NCBI GenBank assembly: GCA_903886975.1
Contig: CAISOB010000040.1
Span: 1-34,226, forward strand
Source: an uncultured beta proteobacterium
Lineage (GTDB): Bacteria > Pseudomonadota > Gammaproteobacteria > Burkholderiales > Rhodocyclaceae
Direction: 5' to 3'
DNA: 34,226 nt
The notes beneath the pieces are model-generated. The model searched no databases. It worked only from the letters and a program-made list of their open reading frames with translations, and was not told the DNA's origin. The translations under genes and the position numbers were made by a program. Below, one piece after another: positions 26,191 to 34,226 of this stretch. The stretch's first letter is position 1. Each line of letters opens with the position of its first letter.

Positions 26191-28074
26191 CTATTTGGTT
26201 GCGGCTGCAGCGCCGGCCTTGTTGCCGGGCTTCCAGATCTGGCCGATGGCCAGCGATTCGAGCCTGCGGCGACGGCCGTAAATCAGGTTGATCAGCGCGC
26301 GCGAGACGACGACGGCGGAGAACAGCGAGGTCAGAATCCCGAGGCAGTGCACGACGGCGAAACCGCGGATCGGGCCCGAGCCGAAGATCAGGAGCGCAAC
26401 ACCGGCGATCAGCGTCGTGATGTTCGAGTCGATGATCGTGCCGAAGGCGCGCTCGTAGCCGGTATGGATCGCCGCTTGCGGCGTCGACCCATTGCGCAGT
26501 TCCTCGCGGATGCGTTCGTTGATCAGCACGTTGGCGTCGATGGCCATGCCCAGCGCCAGCGCGATGGCGGCGATGCCGGGCAGGGTCAGCGTGGCCTGCA
26601 GCAGTGAGAGCAGGGCGACGAGGAACAGCAGGTTGGAGGCCAGGCAAATCACCGAGACCAAACCGAACAGCATGTAGTAGGCGATCATGAACACCGAGAT
26701 GGCGGCAAAGCCCCACATCGTCGAATGGAAGCCCTTCTGGATGTTCTCGGCGCCGAGGCTCGGCCCGATCGTGCGTTCCTCGATGATCTCCATCGGCGCG
26801 GCGAGCGAGCCGGCACGCAGCAAGAGCGCCGTGTCGTTGGCTTCCATGGTGCTCATGGCGCCGGAGATCTGGACGCGGCCGCCGCCGATTTCGCTGCGGA
26901 TCACCGGCGCCGTGACCACTTCGCCTTTGCCCTTTTCGATCAGCAGGATGGCCATGCGCTTGCCGATGTTCTCGCGCGTGATGTCCTTGAAAATACGTGA
27001 ACCGGCCGAGTCCAGCGTGAGGTGCACCGCCGGTTCCTGAGTCTGATTGTCGAAGCCGGCCTGCGCATCGGTCAGGCGGTCGCCGGTCAGGACCACTTGC
27101 TTCCTGACCAACAACGGCCGGCCGCCGCGCTCGACGTAAAGCTCGTCGCCGAACGGCACCTGCCCGGCCTGCGCCGCTTCGAGCGCGCCGGATGTTTCGT
27201 CGACCATGCGAATTTCCAGGGTTGCCGTTCGGCCGAGGATGTCCTTGGCCTTGGCCGTGTCCTGCACGCCGGGCAACTGCACGACGATGCGGTCGGCGCC
27301 CTGCTGCGCAATCACCGGTTCGGCGACGCCGAGTTCGTTGATGCGGTTATGCAAGGTGCCCATGTTCTGCTTGATCGCCGATTCCTGAATGCGCTTCAGC
27401 GCCGCCGGCTTGAGCGTGGCGAGCAGCTTGAGATCACTGCCTTCGCCCTGGTCGGCAAGTTGCAGATCCGGCTGATTTTCATCGAGCACCTGGCGCGCCT
27501 TGGTGCGCGTGTCCTCGTCACGGAAGCGGATGACGATGCGCTCGCCCTCGCGGCCGATGCCGCCGTGACGTATCGTCTTGTCGCGCATCAGGCTGCGCAG
27601 GTCGGCGGCCATCGAATCGAGGCGCTTGGTCATCGCCCCCTTCATGTCGACCTGCAGCAGGAAATGCACCCCGCCGCGCAGGTCAAGGCCAAGATACATC
27701 GGCAAGGCATTGAGGTTGGTCAGCCACTGCGGTGAACTCGAGAGCAGGTTGAGCGCGACGACGTACTGCGGGTCGCTCGCATCCGGGTTGAACTGCTTTT
27801 CCAGCAGGTCCTTGGCTTTGAGTTGGCTGTCGGTATCCTTGAGCCTGACCTTGACGCCGGTTGTGTCAAGGAAGGTTCCATTAATGTCGACACCGGCGGT
27901 CTTGAGCGTCGCTTCGACGCGTTCAAGTGTCTTGGTATCGACCTTGAGCGTGGCCTTGGTGCTCGAGACCTGAACGGCCGGCGATTCACCGAAGAAATTC
28001 GGCAGGGTATAAATGAGGCCGAACAGTAGCGCCACGACGACAAGGATGTATTTCCAGAGCGGATAGCGGTTCAT
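26191..28074 (-). CDS. secD: Protein translocase subunit SecD
   Basis: SecD has 627 residues (E. coli 615). The order seen is TM1 (YPLWKYILVVVALLFGLIYTLP), the large periplasmic domain, the conserved LDLRGGVHFLLQVD near residue 130, VVQLPGVQDTAKAKDILG, the IGKRMAILLIEKGKGEVVTAP block, SGAMSTMEANDTALLLRAGS, and a C-terminal MMPL core with DANVLINERIREELRNGSTP and TTLIAGVALLIFGSGPIRGFA. The protein acts in the inner membrane with SecF. It sits between yajC and secF. Confidence 0.97.
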   Translation of the reverse strand: MNRYPLWKYILVVVALLFGLIYTLPNFFGESPAVQVSSTKATLKVDTKTLERVEATLKTAGVDINGTFLDTTGVKVRLKDTDSQLKAKDLLEKQFNPDASDPQYVVALNLLSSSPQWLTNLNALPMYLGLDLRGGVHFLLQVDMKGAMTKRLDSMAADLRSLMRDKTIRHGGIGREGERIVIRFRDEDTRTKARQVLDENQPDLQLADQGEGSDLKLLATLKPAALKRIQESAIKQNMGTLHNRINELGVAEPVIAQQGADRIVVQLPGVQDTAKAKDILGRTATLEIRMVDETSGALEAAQAGQVPFGDELYVERGGRPLLVRKQVVLTGDRLTDAQAGFDNQTQEPAVHLTLDSAGSRIFKDITRENIGKRMAILLIEKGKGEVVTAPVIRSEIGGGRVQISGAMSTMEANDTALLLRAGSLAAPMEIIEERTIGPSLGAENIQKGFHSTMWGFAAISVFMIAYYMLFGLVSVICLASNLLFLVALLSLLQATLTLPGIAAIALALGMAIDANVLINERIREELRNGSTPQAAIHTGYERAFGTIIDSNITTLIAGVALLIFGSGPIRGFAVVHCLGILTSLFSAVVVSRALINLIYGRRRRLESLAIGQIWKPGNKAGAAAATK

Positions 28075-28124
28075 GGAGGCCGTTAGAGGGGAGAGGTAAG
28101 AGGCGAAAGGCGGGCGTCAAGCGC

Positions 28125-28148
28125 CGAGGCGTCGGTTTCGACGCCTCG
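28125..28148. other. Hairpin in the yajC-secD gap
   Basis: GAGGCGTCG and CGACGCCTC (28126-28134, 28139-28147), extended by one C-G pair, form a perfect 10-bp stem with loop GTTT. There is no T-run on the minus strand, so a role in mRNA processing or stability within the operon is more likely than termination. Confidence 0.5.
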
Positions 28149-28166
28149 CGCCACACGCGTTTCCGG

Positions 28167-28493
28167 TCACAGATTTTTCAGCGTGCCCTTCGGCAGAACC
28201 GTCGCAATGGCCGGTTTCTGCATCTGGATTTCGACATTGTCGGCAATCGCGACGGTCACGAAATCGTCGCTGACCTTCGTGATGCGACCGGCAATGCCGC
28301 CTGTCGTGATGATTTCATCGCCCTTGCCGAGCGCTTCGACCAAGGCCTTGTGTTCCTTGGCCTTCTTCATCTGCGGCCGGATCATCAGGAAGTACAGCAC
28401 GACGAACATCAGGATGATGGGCAGGAATTGCATGACGCTATCCATCGGGCCAGCGGCGGCCGCGGTTTGCGCGTAGGCGTTGCTGATCAGCAC
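28167..28493 (-). CDS. yajC: SecDF accessory protein YajC
   Basis: The 108-residue protein has a single membrane segment (MQFLPIILMFVVLYFLMIRP) followed by a cytoplasmic domain with MKKAKEHKALVEALGKGDEI and TTGGIAGRITKV, the YajC signature. It is small partner of SecDF. The start is a GTG at 28493, preceded by GAGGAG seven bases upstream, with no in-frame ATG nearby. It lies between tgt and secD in the usual order. Confidence 0.95.
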   Translation of the reverse strand: MLISNAYAQTAAAAGPMDSVMQFLPIILMFVVLYFLMIRPQMKKAKEHKALVEALGKGDEIITTGGIAGRITKVSDDFVTVAIADNVEIQMQKPAIATVLPKGTLKNL

Positions 28494-28557
28494 ATTAATC
28501 TCCTCGGGTAAACGAAAGTAGCGTTCAAAAATTAGCGCACTATTATATCACTCTGAT

Positions 28558-30709
<2,152 letters not shown>

Positions 30710-30733
30710 GCAAAGAATTCTCTGCGCATCGGC

Positions 30734-30762
30734 TTGTCCCCCGGGGATGAATCGAGGATAAT
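30734..30762 (+). promoter_or_regulatory. sigma70-type promoter for tRNA-Leu
   Basis: TTGTCC (30734-30739) and GATAAT (30757-30762) are separated by exactly 17 bases and lie 34 bases upstream of the tRNA. The bases after the -10 are GC-rich (TCGGCGTCC), as expected for a stringently controlled stable-RNA promoter. Confidence 0.6.
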
Positions 30763-30796
30763 TCGGCGTCCTGCGGTTCGACTCGCGCGAACCCCG

Positions 30797-30883
30797 GCCG
30801 GGATGGCGGAATTGGTAGACGCACTGGATTCAAAATCCAGCGTTGGCAACAACGTGGGGGTTCGATTCCCCCTCCCGGCACCA
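30797..30883 (+). tRNA. tRNA-Leu (anticodon CAA)
   Basis: An 87-base class II tRNA with a long variable arm. The acceptor GCCGGGA (30797-30803) pairs with TCCCGGC (30873-30879), followed by discriminator A and an encoded CCA. The anticodon stem CTGGA/TCCAG encloses TTCAAAA, placing CAA at 30831-30833, which reads UUG. The TTCGATT T-loop and the GGGGG/CCCCC T-stem are intact. Its 3' end is duplicated at 33077-33092, and an integrase remnant lies directly downstream, so it has served as a phage/island attachment site. Confidence 0.97.
30862..30877 (+). repeat. Putative att core, left copy (inside tRNA-Leu)
   Basis: TCGATTCCCCCTCCCG in the T-arm and acceptor stem recurs exactly at 33077-33092. 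The position at a tRNA 3' end beside an integrase remnant is what tyrosine-recombinase elements leave. Confidence 0.6.
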
Positions 30884-30928
30884 AGTAACGATTCGAAGCA
30901 ATCCGACACGATCCACAAACTCCTCTGA

Positions 30929-30954
30929 AGCTCGCTTGAATGCGAGCTCTTTTT
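30929..30954 (+). terminator. Rho-independent terminator after tRNA-Leu
   Basis: A 7-bp stem AGCTCGC / GCGAGCT with loop TTGAAT is followed by CTTTTT. It begins 46 bases after the tRNA and fits as its terminator. Confidence 0.85.
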
Positions 30955-31005
30955 GCGCCTACGCTATCCAAAGCGTTCCGCGATTGTTCGATTGAATCCG
31001 GGGTT

Positions 31006-31062
31006 TTTTGGGGGTATATCCAAGGAAAAGCCCCCAATGCTCCTGAAAATATGCCCCCAAAA
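31006..31062. repeat. Inverted G-run repeats upstream of the integrase remnant
   Basis: TTTTGGGGGTATAT (31006-31019) and ATATGCCCCCAAAA (31049-31062) are inverted copies matching at 13 of 14 bases, with a further AAGCCCCCAATG between. Such TTTGGGGGTAT sequences commonly precede P4-type integrase genes and may be integrase arm sites or part of the int control region. Confidence 0.5.
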
Positions 31063-31079
31063 CATGGAGGTGCTCGCCA

Positions 31080-31344
31080 ATGCTGACCGTCCGGGAAACC
31101 GACTCGGCCAAACCCAAGGCCAAACCTTACAAGCTCGCTGACGGGAGCGGATTGTACCTTGATCGAGCATCAACTGGCGCACGCCGTACCGGACACGCCG
31201 GGCACCGCTTACAACCGCACGAAGTTCCTCAAGGAGCGTAAAGTTATGAGGCAGAAGTGGGCAGATTACCTCGACAAGCTTAAAGCCGGGGCGGAAGTGA
31301 TACCGCTGCGGGTGAAGAAGAAATTGGAAGATTGCCGCGCCTAG
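31080..31344 (+). pseudogene. Tyrosine integrase (P4 type), internally deleted remnant
   Basis: From the ATG at 31080 the frame reads MLTVRETDSAKPKAKPYKLA then DGSGLYL, the start of the DUF4102 arm-binding domain of P4-family integrases, and then loses similarity and stops. From about 31159, one base out of register, the other end of the same type of protein appears: IEHQLAHA, AYNRTKFLKERKVMRQKWAD and YLDKLKAGAEVIPL, ending at 31344. Integrases of this type are about 400 residues, so roughly 300, including the core-binding domain and the catalytic Arg-His-Arg-Tyr core, were removed by a deletion joining near 31156-31160. It cannot be active. It lies directly downstream of the tRNA-Leu att site, in the orientation usual for such elements. 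Confidence 0.85.
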
Positions 31345-31469
31345 GCTGATCACCGAACATCGGGGAGCCTTGCTCGGCTCGCGTGGTGATCGATTTAAGG
31401 ACCGTGGAACGGACGGTATGGTTGCCAACGGCTGACGATTGGTGTCGTTTGTTCAAGCAGGAGCGCACT

Positions 31470-31979
31470 ATGAGAGACTTTCTTGAAAGCAGCGGAAAAG
31501 CTGTCATTGTTTGCGTCGCTGTTTCCCTTTCCTCTTGTGCCGGCTATGGCGGGACTGACCTGAAACCCGGGGCATCCGCAGTGCCCGACGTGATTGCTTC
31601 GATGGGCAAGCCGGCAATCGTCTGGAAAGACGGCAACGGACGGCAACAACTTTCCTATCCTCGTGGGCCGTTAGGGACCCAATCTTTCATGGTCTTCATC
31701 GGGATGGATGGACGTCTGGAGCGAATTGAGCAGGTACTCAACCCAGAGAATTTCGCTCGCATCGAACCCGGCAAGAGTGACAAGGAAGCGGTGGTGCGTA
31801 TTCTGGGGCCGTCTCTTCTTCCTCCCCTGTACTTTACAGCGCGCAACGAACTGGCCTGGGAATGGCGATTCGAGGATAGCCTGAGTAAGCGGATGCTTTT
31901 TGGCGTGCTATTCGACGGAACGACAGGGGTGGTTCGTACAACGTATCAACGCGAGGAATATCCAAACGAAAGTGATTGA
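31470..31979 (+). CDS. BamE/SmpA-like outer-membrane lipoprotein
   Basis: The 169-residue precursor has a lipoprotein signal with lipobox L-S-S-C (Cys23). The mature part carries two repeats of a BamE/SmpA-like pattern: LKPGASAVPDVIASMGKPAIVW with WKDGNGRQQLSYPRGPLGTQ, then FARIEPGKSDKEAVVRILG followed by ELAWEWRFED. BamE helps outer-membrane protein assembly, but many BamE-like lipoproteins of this sort are not the BAM subunit. The ATG at 31470 has AGGAG six bases upstream; an earlier in-frame GTG at 31383 would destroy the signal peptide. It lies inside the tRNA-Leu island. A second real bamE would be expected elsewhere in the genome. Confidence 0.8.
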   Translation: MRDFLESSGKAVIVCVAVSLSSCAGYGGTDLKPGASAVPDVIASMGKPAIVWKDGNGRQQLSYPRGPLGTQSFMVFIGMDGRLERIEQVLNPENFARIEPGKSDKEAVVRILGPSLLPPLYFTARNELAWEWRFEDSLSKRMLFGVLFDGTTGVVRTTYQREEYPNESD

Positions 31980-32171
31980 ACGTGAAACTTGTTGAACTAC
32001 GTCAGTTCACGCTGATAGCGACACAGCCGGTTCGAGTAGATCCGAAAACATATTTTGGACTTTGCGCGTGTGCGCAGGAGATAGAGGAGAGTCCCATGCA
32101 CCCAGCGTGCTCCATATGCTCTGGCGTTCCGCCAGCTATGGTCACGTAATTAAAGCGCGGGAGTTAAATTG

Positions 32172-32678
32172 TTAGTTGGCGAGATACACTCTAACTTTTT
32201 CGTTCTTAAACAGTTCCATAACACTCTCGGCAATGCATCCGTTAAGGTCTTGAGCCAAAGAGCCGCTTGCGTGCGATACCGTTAGATTGATAATTTCTCC
32301 ATTTCCAAGCGTGGCTTCAAATTGCAACTTACTCTTCCAGTACATTACAACGTACTCGCTCAGAAGACTATTGACTTTCAGCTTCACGGATTTTGGCGCC
32401 CCATTGCCAATATGCCCATTCTTCAATAGTTCGCGCGTTGACTGTTGCACCATAACCTCTGTTATGGCTTGGAGATTTGAACTCATTTTGCTGCCAGCAT
32501 AGGAATAGACGAAAACTGGAGCATTTGAGGACTGCGCGTTTGTAATACTTACTTCGCCTGTAACATCGAGATGGGGAATTAGCCCGCTCCTTAGTGGATA
32601 TTCGGTTGGGGTATAGGCGAAAGTGCCGCAGGCCTGCAACATCAATGCGCACACAAGAATCATAAGCCGACTAAGCAT
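32172..32678 (-). CDS. Lipoprotein of unknown function
   Basis: I do not recognise a family. The 168-residue precursor has a hydrophobic leader (LMILVCALMLQAC) with a lipobox at Cys17, so it is a lipid-anchored envelope protein. The mature part contains SNLQAITEVMVQQSTRELL, VKLKVNSLLSEYVVMYWKSK and a C-terminal LAQDLNGCIAESVMELF with one Cys. Pattern and size resemble the curli-type or LPS-assembly-like small lipoproteins only loosely. The ATG at 32678 puts the leader at the very start; an upstream GTG/ATG at 32729 would add 17 polar residues. The DNA is AT-richer than the core genes and codon use is mixed, suggesting acquisition. Confidence 0.68.
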   Translation of the reverse strand: MLSRLMILVCALMLQACGTFAYTPTEYPLRSGLIPHLDVTGEVSITNAQSSNAPVFVYSYAGSKMSSNLQAITEVMVQQSTRELLKNGHIGNGAPKSVKLKVNSLLSEYVVMYWKSKLQFEATLGNGEIINLTVSHASGSLAQDLNGCIAESVMELFKNEKVRVYLAN

Positions 32679-32681
32679 ATC

Positions 32682-33053
32682 GTGTTCGTCCGCGTCGTTG
32701 ATAGACGAGCCATAGTATCCGAATATCATCGGCGAGGTACGCGCGGTGGTACGCAGTACGCACCCAGTACCGTTGTGCGTTGCAATTCTTTTGGCGCCAC
32801 GTACTACCCGTTAAGCAACCTTTCAGTTGGGCTCGCAGTCCAGCGTCAGAAGGTTGAAATGGACGGCTACCAGTTTGCGCCTCAAGAGTCGCAGTCAGTC
32901 AGGCTTGAGTACCAGCCCGAATTTCTCGGCAACTCGACGAGCCTCACTCTGCAATTTGGCAATCAGGAATACTCCCGGTCAGCCGTACTCGGTGTGACGT
33001 ACTTCTTCGACAAGCGGGTTGACCTGCTCACCAGGGATCGGCGATACAGGTAG
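32682..33053 (+). pseudogene. Fragment of an outer-membrane beta-barrel protein
   Basis: An open frame of about 123 codons has protein-like character only in its second half: ATYYPLSNLSVGLAVQRQK, then SVRLEYQPEFLGNSTSLTLQ, FGNQEYSRSAVLGVTYFFDK. The alternating polar/aromatic residues are typical of membrane beta-strands. There is no signal peptide and no convincing start; the first ~35 codons look random. I read it as the 3' end of a larger gene whose 5' part has been lost at the edge of the island. It is divergent from the lipoprotein gene by 3 bases. Alternative: a short real gene with a GTG start. Confidence 0.45.
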
Positions 33054-33376
33054 CCCCGATAGATAGCGGGTAGTAGTCGATTCCCCCTCCCGCTGAGTGC
33101 TCTATAGAATGAACCATCTATCCTCAGTGATCTTCTGATGCTGTCGCGCTATGCCCAAGAACTAAAAAGCGCGGGCACAATCCAAGCCTAAAATCGAGGC
33201 TTGTCAGTTCCTATAGAAATAGATCGTCCGCACAAACGTATGAGAGTACCTAATACTTTTTCAGCGAGCTATGCACGGATCATTGGGGAAGGCAGTAAAT
33301 CTAAAGATTTTATAAATCAATAAGTTAATCGCCGGTCCTATTGGTCGTGAATACTGGTAAAGATTAGGAGATGTCA
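33054..33376. other. 323-base AT-rich non-coding stretch at the right edge of the island
   Basis: No gene is supported. It contains the 16-base tRNA-Leu copy at 33077-33092, a repeated CTATAGAA (at about 33101 and 33213) and long A/T runs such as AAAGATTTTATAAATCAATAA near 33302. Those runs could serve as a promoter for the small gene that follows. The base composition is clearly lower in GC than the first 30 kb. Confidence 0.4.
33077..33092 (+). repeat. Putative att core, right copy
   Basis: TCGATTCCCCCTCCCG is an exact copy of 30862-30877 in tRNA-Leu. It is followed by CTGAGTGC rather than the GCACCA of the tRNA, so the last bases of the displaced tRNA end are not present; either it has eroded or the crossover was different. 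Confidence 0.55.
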
Positions 33377-33553
33377 ATGCGCCTGTTGCCCAGTTCATTC
33401 GTCGCCATTCTGCTCTTGCTCTGCTATGGGAGCTCCTCGGCACGAGACGTGTCTGTCATAGCTTCTGACAAGACGGTATCAGGAATATCTCAACGCGAAC
33501 TTTCGGAAAGATTTGCCAATTCTTCTCCGAGTCCGACATTCGCACGGTTGTGA
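33377..33553 (+). CDS. Short secreted protein, probably a truncated periplasmic binding-type protein
   Basis: A 58-residue frame with AGGAG (33366-33370) six bases before the ATG has a clear signal peptide (MRLLPSSFVAILLLLCYGSS, cut before RDV). Only about 35 mature residues follow: DVSVIASDKTVSGISQRELSERF. This opening resembles the start of PstS-like phosphate/anion binding proteins ('VVIANxxxxVxxLSxxELxxIF'), after which the frame ends in a Ser/Pro-rich run and a stop. Most probably a gene cut short by deletion or frameshift; a real micro-protein cannot be excluded. Confidence 0.5.
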   Translation: MRLLPSSFVAILLLLCYGSSSARDVSVIASDKTVSGISQRELSERFANSSPSPTFARL

Positions 33554-33584
33554 ATATTTTCTAAATGATTCGTCGAGGATGTTC

Positions 33585-34037
33585 ATGAAGTTCTTTGCAC
33601 TCATGGTGTTTATGCTGGTCTCGGCTGTCGTTCTAACGAGCGCATATGCACAAATCTACAAATCCGTTGATGCGAACGGACGAATTTCCTATTCCGACGC
33701 CCCTCCCGCGCAGGGAAGTGCTACCGCGTCGCAAGTCAAAACTGCGCCACCACCGGTAACGGCTACGCCATCAAATGACTGGGCCGAGAAAGAAAAGGCG
33801 TTTCGCCAACGCATGCAGGCGAAGCAAATGGAAGACAATGCCAGATGGGCTGATCAGCACAATTACTCTCCTGGCGAGTGCGCATCGGCGCGCGCAACGA
33901 TGCGGGAACTAGATCGCATTAATGGCAAACACGCGTATAGGCGCGATAGCAATGGCGAGCGGGTATACATTGGCGATGATGAACGCGCCAAAATTCAGCA
34001 GAATGCACAGCGGTCGATCGAGAAGAATTGCAGATAA
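33585..34037 (+). CDS. DUF4124 domain periplasmic protein
   Basis: The 150-residue precursor has a signal peptide (cut after AYA, residue 22) followed at once by QIYKSVDANGRISYSDAPP, the DUF4124 signature common in betaproteobacterial envelope proteins. A Pro/Thr/Ala-rich linker leads to a charged, helical region (EKEKAFRQRMQAKQMEDNAR) and a C-terminal part with two Cys (GECASAR and the final EKNCR) that could pair. The ATG at 33585 has GAGG six bases upstream; earlier starts would spoil the signal. Its role is unknown. It lies just outside the right att copy. Confidence 0.85.
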   Translation: MKFFALMVFMLVSAVVLTSAYAQIYKSVDANGRISYSDAPPAQGSATASQVKTAPPPVTATPSNDWAEKEKAFRQRMQAKQMEDNARWADQHNYSPGECASARATMRELDRINGKHAYRRDSNGERVYIGDDERAKIQQNAQRSIEKNCR

Positions 34038-34226
34038 CCGTGGCAATCAGATCGCAATGACCAGGCGACAATATTAAAGAAGTCTTAGGGTCTGTTCACA
34101 ATCAAGCTACGGTGTAAATGCCATATGCAAGTCTGTCCGGATAAATCGTTTACGTTCAATGACATAGCAAGGGGCTGTTCACAGCGGCCTGAATATGGTC
34201 ATATCCTGACTTTTCGGCGGAGTCAG
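34038..34226. other. Right end of window, no gene seen
   Basis: No coding frame is supported. CTGTTCACA occurs at 34092-34100 and 34175-34183 in similar contexts (GGGTCTGTTCACA and GGGGCTGTTCACA), and the window ends in CTGACT...AGTCAG (34206-34226). These could be ends of a mobile element that continues past the window, but this cannot be judged here. Confidence 0.3.

Noticed and set aside
30710..30796. preQ1 riboswitch upstream of queA
   Set aside because: The 87-base gap shows no preQ1 aptamer pattern and is shared with the tRNA-Leu promoter.
30884..34226. Intact prophage or defence island beyond tRNA-Leu
   Set aside because: No capsid, replication, restriction, nuclease or toxin-like genes are visible; the integrase is deleted and the interval between att copies is only 2.2 kb.

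Overview
The window looks like chromosome of a GC-rich betaproteobacterium, most likely from the Rhodocyclales/Azoarcus-Dechloromonas neighbourhood. The evidence is the gene orders ilvE - CHCC zinc finger - waaF, nudJ - (hypothetical) - mnmA and queA - tgt - yajC - secD - secF, together with an LPS heptosyltransferase, a periplasmic cytochrome c' and a complete liv ABC transporter. The lineage is inferred from protein style and gene order; no database search was possible.

Layout. Positions 1-1349 (+) hold the 3' end of a DUF1445 gene overlapped by a DUF4392 gene, which together resemble a split D-glutamate cyclase. Positions 1590-5302 (-) are an operon reading ilvE, zinc-finger protein, waaF, NTF2-like protein, YheT-like hydrolase. 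Positions 5406-10502 (+) run nudJ, an unknown exported protein and mnmA with overlapping ends, then a lipid-flippase-like membrane protein and homologues of mycobacterial DprE1 and DprE2. These last three probably make and handle a polyprenyl-phosphate-linked pentose. A glycine-zipper protein (10503-10889, -) faces the livKHMGF transporter operon (11245-16331, +), which is followed by an EamA exporter and an unrecognised 260-residue protein. Next come a YibF-like GST (-), purB and a DUF2322 gene (+), and cytochrome c' (+). An MFS carrier and glycerate kinase pair (-) and a cytochrome b561-type protein (-) follow.

Positions 25234-30709 (-) are the conserved queA-tgt-yajC-secD-secF operon, combining queuosine tRNA modification with the SecDF-YajC part of protein export. 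Divergent from queA is tRNA-Leu(CAA) at 30797-30883.

The last 3.3 kb, beyond the tRNA, is different in character. It is AT-richer, gene-poor and carries decayed pieces. A P4-type tyrosine integrase is reduced to its first ~27 residues joined out of frame to its last ~60. A 16-base exact copy of the tRNA-Leu 3' end lies 2.2 kb away at 33077-33092, so 30862-33092 reads as the shrunken remains of an integrated element. It holds two lipoprotein genes (one BamE/SmpA-like) and a beta-barrel fragment. Beyond it lie a truncated secreted protein and a DUF4124 protein.

I see no CRISPR array, toxin-antitoxin pair, complete transposase or intact defence system. The observations most worth pursuing are the flippase-DprE1-DprE2 trio outside Actinobacteria, the split D-glutamate cyclase pair, the decayed tRNA-Leu island, and two unassigned genes (5849-6415 and 17474-18256).
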